A stretch of DNA of 64,000 nucleotides from NCBI GenBank assembly GCA_965200005.1, contig OZ241331.1, forward strand, positions 3,348,001 to 3,412,000. Direction: 5' to 3'. A program made the position numbers and the translations under genes. The notes under the pieces are model-generated. The model saw nothing but the letters and a program-made list of their open reading frames with translations, searched no databases and was not told the origin of the DNA. This document shows positions 1 through 8,410 of this stretch, piece after piece (position 1 is the first letter of the stretch; the number at the start of each line of letters is the position of its first letter). The stretch is from Aldehydirespirator sp965200005. GTDB taxonomy: Bacteria; Actinomycetota; Acidimicrobiia; Acidimicrobiales; Aldehydirespiratoraceae.

Positions 1-191
1 GCTCCACCGAGTTCTTGCACACCACCACTGAACAGTTCATCATGATGCGCCATGCCCGACTCGTGGCTGGCTTCCTCCTCAAAGGCAATCGCGTCAAGGG
101 TCGGCCCGCGACCCACCGTGGCAGCAAACAGCGCGGCGGCTGCACCAGCAGCAAGCCCGGCAAACAGCCCGGCGATCAAGAACCGCTTCAA
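1..191 (-). CDS. cbtA: CbtA, cobalt transporter subunit (N-terminal part, cut by window edge)
   Basis: Read from the minus strand, this frame starts at a TTG (191-189) and runs off the left edge. It begins LKRFLIAGLFAGLAAGAAAA, a first membrane helix with the small-residue pattern of CbtA, followed by an acidic/His stretch (AFEEEASHESGMAHHDE) like the metal-contacting region after CbtA helix 1. CbtA and CbtB form a proposed cobalt uptake system serving cobalamin synthesis. cbtB lies 66 bases upstream on the same strand, which supports the call. No ATG or GTG is available in frame near the start. Only about 63 codons are visible, so the assignment rests on the N-terminus plus context. Confidence 0.72.
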   Translation of the reverse strand, partial: MKRFLIAGLFAGLAAGAAAALFAATVGRGPTLDAIAFEEEASHESGMAHHDELFSGGVQELGG

Positions 192-257
192 AGTGACTGC
201 GCCCCTGTGGGTAGAACTAGCTCGCTCTGTCCCCGGGGAGTTAGTTGACAGGCGTGA

Positions 258-491
258 TCAGTGACAGGGAACCCCTACAAAGTGACGACCGTGGTGGAAG
301 AACTCATGCAACGTTTCGGCAGCTCCGGCCAGCAAGGCACCGTTCTCAAGCATGATGAAGTAGGAGGCCGCAGCCGCGAACACCACAAGCAACCATGCCC
401 AGACGGGGACATCGACTTTGGGTACGGCGGGTGCTGCAGCAGCTACGGCGTGAGTTTGCATGGCTGTAAGTGTCGCACAGAGGGAGGCCAT
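258..491 (-). CDS. cbtB: CbtB, small cobalt transporter subunit
   Basis: 77-residue protein with one membrane helix (about residues 30-48, VPVWAWLLVVFAAAASYF) and the diagnostic His-rich tail HEFFHHGRHFVGVPCH, ending in PCH as CbtB proteins do. CbtB is the small partner of CbtA in putative Co2+ import. A second ATG at 461 gives a 67-residue form closer to the usual family length of about 60; neither start has a convincing ribosome binding site. The gene begins 12 bases after the stop of the upstream minus-strand gene, so it is probably expressed from that operon. No cobalamin riboswitch fits in this gap, unlike many cbtAB loci. Confidence 0.82.
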   Translation of the reverse strand: MASLCATLTAMQTHAVAAAAPAVPKVDVPVWAWLLVVFAAAASYFIMLENGALLAGAAETLHEFFHHGRHFVGVPCH

Positions 492-503
492 GATCCAACC
501 TTG

Positions 504-2039
504 CTAGGCAAGAAGCGCCTCGCCCGAGAGTTCACGGGTTTGCCAACCTGAGTCGAGCCCGCACAGCAGTTTTGGCTTAGTGCGAGAGGCTGGCTTGTTG
601 CTGAGTTCCCAAAGCAGGGCTGGTCGTGTCCCGTGCCAGCGCAGCGAATATGACAGCCGTCCATGACGGGTCATGAGCGAGCGAACGTCGATCGAACCTC
701 CAATCCAGTTGGGTGCAAGGGCGGGAGCCAGCACCAGCGAGTCGCTTCGTTCGGTAACCAGACACCCGAGCAGGGCTTCAAGTCCGTGCATGCCATCTCC
801 CCCGATGGCGATGCTCTCGGCGAGGATCTGGGCTAACCCGCGCTCCTCGTGCTGCGGGTTGTCTGCTCCGGATCGCTCCGGTCGCAAGAGTGGTTCGCTG
901 TCGTCACGGCCGGAGGCAACGCTGCGAGCGGAAGCTCTGGCATCGGCGAGGTTGAGTTCATCGAACAGTTCACGAGCGTCACCTGCAGTAGCGGGCGACT
1001 CAATGTCGAGAACAGATGTCAGTTGTTCGATCGTTGCAACATCAAGGTGATCGGACGCCGCCTCCACGAGCGGTCCCGCGAGTTCGCCTAGGCCCGAATC
1101 CCGGCCTGCCCGCAGCCGCCTCGACGCGAGGGCGCGCAAGGTCGCTACAGCCAGTGCGGGGGACTTGAGCGTCTGGCCAATTCGTTCAAACACAATTGCC
1201 CGGGCCCGGTCGGCCTCATCAGCGAGTCCTACGCAATCGAGCAGCACCGCCGCTTTAGGTGCGGTTCTCAGCGAATCGTGCCCAGCAGCCAAGATCGCTG
1301 CTGCGATCCCTCGTCGCCAGGCGCGCCCCGCTGTCTCGTCAGGCAGTTGCACCTCTGCACCTGTTCCAGTTACAGCAAGCCAGCCACGAACCACCTGACT
1401 GCTTTCGCGCGGCCCGACCGCCTGACCATCAAGACCATCGAGTAGAAGCACAACATGTAGCGAAGTTCCGCCTACAAGTGGTGTGATCGCAGCGACGCTG
1501 GCAGTTGCTTTGGCATCGCTGGCATGGATTTCGATGTCGCCCCGTGGGGGCTCGTTGCGTACAGCCTCCCAGATGCCCGCAGCAGAGGCTGACGCAGCGG
1601 TGCCACCGGGAACCGTGGGCAGATGTGCGACGACTTCACCGTTGGCGGATATCCGTTGGCCTTGCATTTGAGCCTGCGCAAGACCGCCACCACGTCGCGA
1701 TGGAGTTCTCCAGGGGCCGAGCAGAAAACGCCTGACGTTGCGGCTCTGCTGAGGCGGTTGAGCAAGGATGGCAATTGCCAGACTGACCGCCTCGTTCGAC
1801 TTGTTGGAGTATTCAAGAACTAGCGCACGCTTCGAGCCGCTCTCGGCCGTAGCCGTAACGGTTTGCACCACGTCTCCGCTGCCAACTCGCATAGCCGTCG
1901 ACACGACCGGCATGTCTTCCATCAGCCGTGTTCGCACCGCGACTTGTTCGCTGGCAACGTGCCAGCGGCGACCCACACCGACACCCCAGCTCGTAGTCCA
2001 GCCAGCACCAAGTGGTGCCACGGTGCCATCGGCATACAC
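504..2039 (-). CDS. Conserved hypothetical protein, glycosidase-like architecture
   Basis: 511 residues from a GTG start; no better start exists before an in-frame stop inside gpsA. I do not recognise a characterised family. The N-terminal third (SWGVGVGRRWHVASEQ and onward) looks like the beta-sandwich of large glycoside hydrolases, the middle is Ala/Leu-rich helical sequence, and the end (LAPALAPNWIGGSIDV, then GRLSYSLRWHGTRPALLWEL, about 437-478) resembles the C-terminal beta-domain of (alpha/alpha)6-barrel glucoamylase/debranching-type proteins. No catalytic Glu/Asp pair can be placed. It sits between gpsA and cbtB on the same strand, 68 bases after gpsA. Function is unknown; cytoplasmic, since there is no signal peptide. 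Confidence 0.6.
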   Translation of the reverse strand: MYADGTVAPLGAGWTTSWGVGVGRRWHVASEQVAVRTRLMEDMPVVSTAMRVGSGDVVQTVTATAESGSKRALVLEYSNKSNEAVSLAIAILAQPPQQSRNVRRFLLGPWRTPSRRGGGLAQAQMQGQRISANGEVVAHLPTVPGGTAASASAAGIWEAVRNEPPRGDIEIHASDAKATASVAAITPLVGGTSLHVVLLLDGLDGQAVGPRESSQVVRGWLAVTGTGAEVQLPDETAGRAWRRGIAAAILAAGHDSLRTAPKAAVLLDCVGLADEADRARAIVFERIGQTLKSPALAVATLRALASRRLRAGRDSGLGELAGPLVEAASDHLDVATIEQLTSVLDIESPATAGDARELFDELNLADARASARSVASGRDDSEPLLRPERSGADNPQHEERGLAQILAESIAIGGDGMHGLEALLGCLVTERSDSLVLAPALAPNWIGGSIDVRSLMTRHGRLSYSLRWHGTRPALLWELSNKPASRTKPKLLCGLDSGWQTRELSGEALLA

Positions 2040-2107
2040 GCTCGCAAGGGGACCGCTTAGGTCGCCGACAAGCTCGCTAGCTAGCTCTGGGGTGCTAGGC
2101 GGTGTGT

Positions 2108-3118
2108 TCAGCGCCGATACTCACATGTCGGTGGGCGATCCAGCAGTGCCCGGTATGCCTGCCGTGCTGGGCGGCCGTCTTCTACAACGGCTCTCACTTC
2201 GGAAGCAATCGGCATGTCAACTCCGAGCGAACGCGCTAGCGCCACCACTACCGGCACGGTCTTGACACCCTCGGCGACCTGATCCATCGAAGCGACGATG
2301 TCGTCGATGTGTTCACCTCGCCCGAGGCGTTCACCAACATGGCGGTTGCGGCTCTTCTTGCTGACACACGTAACAACGATGTCACCAATGCCGGCTAAGC
2401 CCGCGAATGTCATCGGGTGCCCGCCCATGGCGACACCCAAGCGGGTCACCTCACTGAGGCCTCTCGTAATCAGCGCAGCCATGAGGTTGTCGCCGGCTTG
2501 CAGACCATCAGCGATCCCAGCCGCAAGCGCGATCACGTTCTTGGTGGCACCCGCGATCTCAGAACCAACAACATCGGAGTTGGTGTATACCCGGAAGTCA
2601 CGGATACACATCACATCGCGCAGCCCCTCAGCGACCGTTTGATGTTCAGGGTCCATCGCAAGTACAGCAGCTGCAGCCTGACCGCCCAGGATCTCTCGGG
2701 CAAGGTTCGGCCCGGTCAGAACCCCGACAGGGCGACCAGGCAACAACTCAGCAATCACCTCGCTCATGCGTTTGTTGGTGTCACGCTCAAGTCCCTTGGT
2801 GAGCGAGACGACCGGCACTCGGTCACTGATGTGTGGGCGCAGCAACTCAAGCGTGCTGCGAAAACCATGGGACGGCACACCCATAACCACAGCGTCGACC
2901 CCGACCACGGCCTCCGCGATGTCAGCCGTCGCCCGCAACGACGAGTGCAACTCAAAGTCAGGCAGATAGCGATTGTTCTGCGAATGTTTGTTGATGATGC
3001 TCGCGACACGCTCATCGCGGGCATACAGCACCACTTCGGAATTGTGGGCACACAGGTGCGCCACGGTTGTTCCCCACGACCCGGCACCGATCACCGCCAT
3101 CCGGAGGCTCACCGGCAC
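2108..3118 (-). CDS. gpsA: Glycerol-3-phosphate dehydrogenase [NAD(P)+]
   Basis: 336 residues, the normal length for GpsA. It reduces dihydroxyacetone phosphate to sn-glycerol 3-phosphate for phospholipid synthesis in the cytoplasm. Visible motifs are the Rossmann loop GAGSWG (11-16), VSLTKGLE with the substrate-binding Lys (108), LTGPNLAREI (135-143), and GATKNVIALAAG with the catalytic Lys (193). The C-terminal helical domain is complete. The upstream gap (3119-3243, 125 bases) separates it from the minus-strand gcvT-like gene and holds no other gene. It is probably the first gene of a minus-strand run with the hypothetical protein and cbtBA. Confidence 0.93.
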   Translation of the reverse strand: MPVSLRMAVIGAGSWGTTVAHLCAHNSEVVLYARDERVASIINKHSQNNRYLPDFELHSSLRATADIAEAVVGVDAVVMGVPSHGFRSTLELLRPHISDRVPVVSLTKGLERDTNKRMSEVIAELLPGRPVGVLTGPNLAREILGGQAAAAVLAMDPEHQTVAEGLRDVMCIRDFRVYTNSDVVGSEIAGATKNVIALAAGIADGLQAGDNLMAALITRGLSEVTRLGVAMGGHPMTFAGLAGIGDIVVTCVSKKSRNRHVGERLGRGEHIDDIVASMDQVAEGVKTVPVVVALARSLGVDMPIASEVRAVVEDGRPARQAYRALLDRPPTCEYRR

Positions 3119-3243
3119 AACCCTAGATGTCTTGGCGTATACATCGGTGGTATCTGAGTTTCAGGAAACCGACTTGCTCAATCCTCGCCGCCCGTCGGCT
3201 AACCGATGAAGCCGGTCACCTCCACCAAAAGGCTCGGTGATCT

Positions 3244-4562
3244 CTAGCCAAGCGCCCGCTTCCACTTCACAAACGGAAGCTCAACTATTTCAGTTCTAAT
3301 TCGCTGAATTGTCCCACCCTCTGAGCCCCACAGAGCTACGAATTCAGCTCCGGGTTGGCCTTGACCTCGGGGTACACGTGCAAACGAGATCACACGACGC
3401 ATAGAGGGGCTATAGCTCACACTCGTAGCACAACCGGCTGGTTGATCACCTTGAACAAGTGGCACAGCAATTGGCGACAAGACGTGGGGAAGCCGCAGTG
3501 GTGCCGGCGAGGGCGCGTCATCAAACAACGCCGCATAGGAAGCGATCACATCAGAGGAATCCCACACGATACCGACGAAGTCCCAGCGGGTTGTTCCCTC
3601 AGCTACTTCGGCTGCCAACGCCTCCTGTTCGATAAAGGCGGCAGAATCAAGGTGAACGAAGTGTCCAAGGTTTAGCTCATATGGAGAGCAGTGATGTTCA
3701 CTCGGATCCATCTGTGCATGTCGTTGGAAGCCCGGAACATCGTCATGAGCCGGATGATAGTCAAAGTGCAAGAGACTCAATCCAGCTTCAACACGGGTCA
3801 TGCGTGACGCGTAGTTGCCGAGATATCCCATCCCGAGCGGCTCTCCGGCCTCCACAATTGCGTCCCACAACTCAACTGCGTGCTCAACAGTTGTACACAG
3901 CTCATAGCCCTGCTCGCCGGTGAAACCCTGACGCAGAACCTCCACGTCAAACCCACCAATTTGGGTGTATAGCAGTCGAGAAAACTTAACATCACTCCAG
4001 GAGCACCCAGTTAACTGCTCCATAATGTCCATTGACCGAGGTCCTTGAATGCTGTACAAGCAAGTGTCTGCTCGCACATCATCAATAGTGACCGAGAGTC
4101 CACTGATTTCTTGTGCATGAGCAAGCCAGCGAGTCATGGTGTCGGTCGTCCAGCGGAACCGCTCGTCGTCGAGCCTCACGACGAGGTTGTCACCAACTAA
4201 CTGGCCGTTTTCGTTGGTCATAGGTGCGTACATGCATTGACCGATTGAAAGCGAACTCAAGTCCCGTGTGCTGATGTAATCGGTAAACCGGTGAGCGTCT
4301 GGCCCCGAGATCACGTACTTCGCTAGTGGCGACCAATCACCGAGCGTCGCCGTGGTTCTTAGGGTGAGTGCTTCGTCGTACCAGTGTGTGTGTACTCATC
4401 GGCAAGCAGGAACGGCCCAAATGCCGACCACTTGTGGTTGACACTTACTTTCTCTTGACGCGCTGCGGCTGGTGTCAGTGCAAAACCACGCTCAAGACCC
4501 AACGGCTGCTCATAGTCAACTGATCGTCGATAGATCTCACGGACCCTTGCTGCGTCGTCCAT
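3244..4562 (-). CDS. GcvT-like folate-dependent methyltransferase/demethylase, frame broken at a (GT)5 tract
   Basis: The gene starts at ATG 4562 behind a strong ribosome binding site (GGAGGTGATG). Its first ~60 codons (YEQPLGLERGFAL, then DEYTH) run into a stop near 4359. The rest continues in another frame from THWYDEALTLR through GDWSPLAKYVISGPDAHRF to the end at 3244. Joined, it is about 440 residues and matches aminomethyltransferase/LigM/DmdA-type proteins that move a methyl group from N-, O- or S-methyl compounds to tetrahydrofolate: folate-binding core, SIQGPRS and GFTGEQGYEL segments. The junction is the dinucleotide tract at 4384-4393; removing one GT unit restores the frame. Substrate cannot be told. 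The break is either phase variation, decay or an assembly error. Confidence 0.75.
4384..4393. repeat. (GT)5 dinucleotide tract at the gcvT-like frame break
   Basis: Five GT units (CA on the coding strand) sit exactly where the reading frame of the gcvT-like gene changes. Loss of one unit would rejoin DEYTH to WYDEAL in one frame. Such tracts slip during replication and are also miscalled in sequencing. Confidence 0.7.
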
Positions 4563-4685
4563 TTACATCACCTCCAGGTCGCTGCTTCAAGATGCTAGCT
4601 ACGACTCCCGTGCTCTTTCACTTTTACCAAATTGCTACATGCATCGCCCGATTGCGATAGAGATTCGCCCAAAGTTTTGGGGCGA

Positions 4686-5724
4686 GAAACGGCTACAGCA
4701 AGCGATACAGAGACGACCGAGCCGGCTACCGATGCCGAGCCCTAACACGAAACGGAAGCACCTGCCGAGGAAGCGGAAGCCACGCCCGAGGATGAGCCTG
4801 CTGACCCCGAGATGACAGAGATGGACGAACCACCAGCGGTTGGTATGGCGCTTCCAACAGCCTCAAATGACGGTGGTTTCAGTCAGTCCTACTACATGGG
4901 CCTACTCGCAGCTGAAGAGACCCACGGAGTCACTATCGCGTTCCAAGAAAACGTAGGTGACCCGGAGGTGACGGTTGACGCGCTACGAAACCTGGCAGAT
5001 GTCAGTGACCTAGTTATTGGTGTCGGAGCGCAGTTCGCCGAGGCCGGCACCATCGTTGCGCCAGAGTTCCCCGAGGTGAGTTTCGCCATAGTCAACGGTC
5101 AGCCAACTGATGACCCAAACCATCACGTCTACTTCATACGCCAGGGTGTCCCCGCGTATGTCGCAGGAATCCTCGCTGCCGATCTCACACAGTCAAACAA
5201 GATCGGTTTTATCGGTGGTCTTGAGATTCCACCCACTTGGCAGTCCGATGATGCATTCTCTGGCGGAGCACACTCCATTGATCCGTCAATAGAGACAGTG
5301 TCGACGGTCGTGGGTGACTTCGAGGACGTCGCGGGAGCCAAGGAGGCTGCTGCAGCCCAGATTGCCGCCGGTGCCGACGTGTTATTTGCGTTTGTCAACT
5401 CGGGCCTTGAGGGTGTGTTGCAAGCGGTTGACGAGAGCGGCCAAGACGTAAAGATCTTCAGTGTGATCTTCCCGCAGTGCGATCGGTCACCACAGCTTGT
5501 TGGTACTGCGACACTTAGCTCGATAGCGCAAGTCGACCAGATCATCGGAGCCTTCGTCGCCGGTTCGATGCCAACCGAGACCACCCTGTGGGGTGTCGAG
5601 AATCCAGACATCCAGTCATTCGTGCTGTGTCCCGCATTACGCCTCAGCGGAAGCTGAAACGACCGTCGCCGAGACGCTGGCCGGAATCAATGACGGGACG
5701 ATCGCACTGCCTGAGGGTGTCTAG
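4686..5724 (+). pseudogene. BMP-family substrate-binding lipoprotein of a nucleoside-type ABC transporter, degraded
   Basis: The body (4812-5657) is a BMP/Med-type periplasmic binding protein: GMALPTASNDGGFSQSYY, DLVIGVGAQF, KIGFIGGLEIP and AGADVLFAFVN. It is damaged at both ends. Upstream in the same frame is an acidic Thr/Glu/Ala-rich linker typical of lipoproteins, interrupted by a TAA (4743-4745), and no signal peptide or lipobox precedes it. At about 5630 the frame slips: the family C-terminus continues one base over (HYASAEAETTVAE, then GINDGTIALPEGV) to TAG at 5722-5724. It lies just before the matching ATPase and permeases, so it would be their solute receptor. Without export signal it should not work as read; sequencing error is the alternative. 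Confidence 0.72.
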
Positions 5725-5730
5725 CACTAT

Positions 5731-5797
5731 CCCGCTCACAAGTGGGCGGTGAACGTGAACCAGAACAACTAGGCCGCTCCCGCTCACGAGTGGGCGG
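5731..5797 (+). repeat. Tandem hairpin repeat overlapping alternative GTG starts
   Basis: The 19-base unit CCCGCTCACRAGTGGGCGG occurs at 5731-5749 and 5779-5797, 48 bases apart, in an imperfect tandem duplication. Each copy can fold (CCGCTC with GGGCGG, one G-U pair). Each contains a GTG (5742, 5790) in frame with the downstream ATPase, so the possible start codons lie inside the hairpins. Confidence 0.55.
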
Positions 5798-7292
5798 CCA
5801 ACCCGGAACCACTCGACAACCAGCGGTTGTACGAGCCGAGGGCATTCGCAAGAGTTACGGCAACCTCGTCGCCTGCTCAGATATCGACTTTGATGTCCGA
5901 GCAGGCGAGGTTCACGCCGTGCTCGGAGAGAACGGTGCGGGCAAGAGCACCCTGATGAAGGTGCTATTCGGGTTAGTCCAACCTGAAGCGGGCCGGATCT
6001 GGATTCATGGCGAGCAAGTTCGGCTGCGCAGTCCACGTCATGCCCGGGCTGCGGGGATCGGCATGGTCTTCCAGCATTTCGAACTCGTCGACAATCTCAC
6101 TGTCGCCGAAAACGTTGCCTTGGGGATTAGCTGGTGGCGACCTTCGCGACTTCGCCAATTGGCCCGCGAGCTTGCGGCCTTTTCAGTTCGGCACAATCTT
6201 GAGGTTGACCCCGATGCCGTTGTAGGTGACCTACCGATCGGACTCCAGCAGCGTGTGGAGATCGTAAAGGCGCTGTTCGGAGGTGCAGAGGTCCTCATCA
6301 TGGACGAGCCCACCGCAGTGCTGTCGCCCGTGGAGTGGACTGGCCTGCAGAAGGTCATCCGTTCACTGGCCGACGAAGGGCGGGCCATCATCTTCATCGG
6401 CCACAAATTGCACGAAGCCCTCGCCATCGCAGATCGCTGCACCGTGCTGCGCAATGGCGAAAGGATCGGCACCATCGACGCAGAGCAGGCCGATCGCACC
6501 ACGCTCGCAACCATGATGATCGGTAGAGATGTCAACCTGCGCTCAAGGAGTGCCGCCGGGCAGCCCGGATCCGCGGTGCTGGAGTTACGAGATGTCTCGG
6601 CTCGAGCTAGGTCTCACGATGCCGACCTGTCGGATCTGTCGCTAACGGTTCGTCAGGGCGAGATTTTTGGAGTGGCGGGTATCGAAGGTAACGGTCAGCA
6701 GACGCTGTTGGATCTGCTATCAGGGCTCATCACTCCGACCCAAGGCTCGGTGGAACAACCAGGTGAGCACGCGTCGATGACCAAGGGCATCATTCCCGCT
6801 GACCGTCACGGAGCTGGCAGCGCACTCGACCTGCCGCTGCGCGACAACCTGATCTTCCGCAACTTCCGTTCCCGGCCACTGGCACGCCGGGGACTTCTGC
6901 AGTTTGGCGCCATCGACCGGCACTGTGGCGATCTTGTCGAACAATTCGATATCAGGGCGCCCGGCTTGGGAGCCACGTTTGACAATCTGTCAGGCGGTAA
7001 TCAACAAAAGGCCGTAATCGCTCGAGAACTACACGCAAACCCCGCCTTGCTTGTAGCCGCACACCCGACCCGGGGCCTTGACGTTGGTGCCATCGAGTTC
7101 GTGTACGAAGTGATCCGCTCCTACCGCGCCTCGGGTGGGGCTGTCTTGTTGATCTCGGGAGAACTCGACGAGATCCTGGCTTTAGCAGACCGATTCGTCG
7201 TCTTGCTAGGTGGTCGCGCAAGTTCCATCATGCACCCAACTGAGACATCACTCACCGACATCGGGCTGGCCATGACCGGCGCTGCTCGATGA
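5742..7292 (+). CDS. Nucleoside/sugar-type ABC transporter ATPase (two nucleotide-binding domains)
   Basis: 516 residues in the RbsA/YufO arrangement of two fused ATPase domains. It powers import through the two permeases that follow. Domain 1 has Walker A GENGAGKST (62-70), VFQHFELVDNLTVAENV and Walker B VLIMDEPTAVLSP. Domain 2 has the degenerate P-loop GIEGNGQQT normal for this family, signature LSGGNQQKAVIAREL and AAHPTRGLDVGA. The GTG at 5742 or the GTG at 5790 may be the true start; both fall in repeated hairpins, and conserved sequence begins only near VVRAEGIRKSYG (29-40). The order BMP protein, ATPase, permease, permease points to nucleosides, but specificity is inferred from family and synteny only. 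Confidence 0.9.
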   Translation: MGGEREPEQLGRSRSRVGGQPGTTRQPAVVRAEGIRKSYGNLVACSDIDFDVRAGEVHAVLGENGAGKSTLMKVLFGLVQPEAGRIWIHGEQVRLRSPRHARAAGIGMVFQHFELVDNLTVAENVALGISWWRPSRLRQLARELAAFSVRHNLEVDPDAVVGDLPIGLQQRVEIVKALFGGAEVLIMDEPTAVLSPVEWTGLQKVIRSLADEGRAIIFIGHKLHEALAIADRCTVLRNGERIGTIDAEQADRTTLATMMIGRDVNLRSRSAAGQPGSAVLELRDVSARARSHDADLSDLSLTVRQGEIFGVAGIEGNGQQTLLDLLSGLITPTQGSVEQPGEHASMTKGIIPADRHGAGSALDLPLRDNLIFRNFRSRPLARRGLLQFGAIDRHCGDLVEQFDIRAPGLGATFDNLSGGNQQKAVIARELHANPALLVAAHPTRGLDVGAIEFVYEVIRSYRASGGAVLLISGELDEILALADRFVVLLGGRASSIMHPTETSLTDIGLAMTGAAR

Positions 7293-7327
7293 GATGACTG
7301 GCGCGCCTCGATGATCAACTCAACTCG

Positions 7328-8410
7328 ATGATCGGCTCGCAGATCCCGGGGTGGGCGCGGCCACTTCTCGCGTCCGTTGTTGCGCTTATCGGAGCTGTCG
7401 TCACCTCTGCGGTGATCCTTGTGGTGACCGGCAACGACCTTGGATCCGTTGTAGGCGCAATCTTTCAGGGTGCTTTCGGCAGTTCGAGATCAGCGGCGTC
7501 GACTCTCAGCAAGCTGATCCCGATCACGCTCACGGCTACCGGCTGGATAGTTGCCTTCCGTGTCAAGCGGATCAACATTGGTCTTGAAGGCCAGATGATT
7601 GCTGGGGGGCTCACCGCAGCCTGGGTCGGCATCAACATCGACCTACCGCTCGGGCCAGCGCTACTGGTGTTGGCCGTTGCCGCCGGGATCCTCGGAGGTG
7701 CCCTGTATGCAGGCATTGCCGCTTGGATGTGGGCTCGAGCAGGAGCGAGCGAGATCCTCACAACCCTAATGCTGAACCTGATCGCAATTCAGGTGCTGGC
7801 TTGGATGATCCGGGGGCCGATGCAAGATAAAGTGAGCGGCTTCGCTCGTAGCGAGAGCGTCAAGGACTCTGCTCAATGGCCGGAGTTGTTTGCCGGCACG
7901 GCGCTGCACACCGATGTCGTGCTCGTAGTGGTGCTGATCTGTTGCACCTGGTTCATGCTCGCAAGAACCACCCTCGGCTTCCGGTTGAGCATGGTTGGTG
8001 CTAACCCGACCCTGGCTCGACACATGGAGGTGTCGCCGAAGCGTTATGGGGTAATCGCCCTGCTGATCTCTGGTGGGCTCGCCGGTCTCGCGGGTAGCTC
8101 GCGGATTCTCGCAGGCGAGGTGACCACAGTGTCAGACAACTTCAGCGCCAACTTTGGCTTTGACGGGATCGTGGTCGCGCTCTTGGCTCGCAACTCCATA
8201 CCAGGGGTGGTTCCCGCAGCACTGCTGATGGCGATACTGCGCCAGGGTGGTGGAGCGTTGCAGTCGCGGGCCGGAGTCTCCTCTGAGATTGTGCTGATTG
8301 TTCAGGGTCTCGTCATACTCTTTGTGGCAGCGAACGTGTTGCTGGAGCGCCTCTGGTCTCGATCGGCTCAGCAAGTCGAACAACAGCGATCTAGGTCCGT
8401 GGCTGCCTGA
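7328..8410 (+). CDS. ABC transporter permease, nucleoside type (YufP-like)
   Basis: 360 residues with about ten hydrophobic segments and the BPD_transp_2 signature GLEGQMIAGGLTAAWVG near 83-99 and GASEILTTLMLN near 138-149, as in YufP/RbsC-class permeases. It forms half of the membrane channel with the next gene. Its stop TGA (8408-8410) shares one base with the ATG of the partner permease, so the two are translationally coupled. A second in-frame start a few codons away cannot be excluded; the ATG at 7328 is 35 bases after the ATPase stop. Confidence 0.9.
   Translation: MIGSQIPGWARPLLASVVALIGAVVTSAVILVVTGNDLGSVVGAIFQGAFGSSRSAASTLSKLIPITLTATGWIVAFRVKRINIGLEGQMIAGGLTAAWVGINIDLPLGPALLVLAVAAGILGGALYAGIAAWMWARAGASEILTTLMLNLIAIQVLAWMIRGPMQDKVSGFARSESVKDSAQWPELFAGTALHTDVVLVVVLICCTWFMLARTTLGFRLSMVGANPTLARHMEVSPKRYGVIALLISGGLAGLAGSSRILAGEVTTVSDNFSANFGFDGIVVALLARNSIPGVVPAALLMAILRQGGGALQSRAGVSSEIVLIVQGLVILFVAANVLLERLWSRSAQQVEQQRSRSVAA

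Noticed and set aside
192..503. Cobalamin riboswitch for cbtBA
   Set aside because: Only 12 bases separate cbtB from the upstream gene and no B12-box-like sequence is visible.
1768..2265. Plus-strand open frame of 165 codons opposite the hypothetical protein and gpsA
   Set aside because: Ser/Thr/Arg-rich translation typical of antisense frames; overlaps two genes with better coding signals.
2417..3157. Long plus-strand open frame antisense to gpsA (246 codons)
   Set aside because: It is a shadow of a well-conserved gene in high-GC DNA; no family resemblance, no ribosome binding site.
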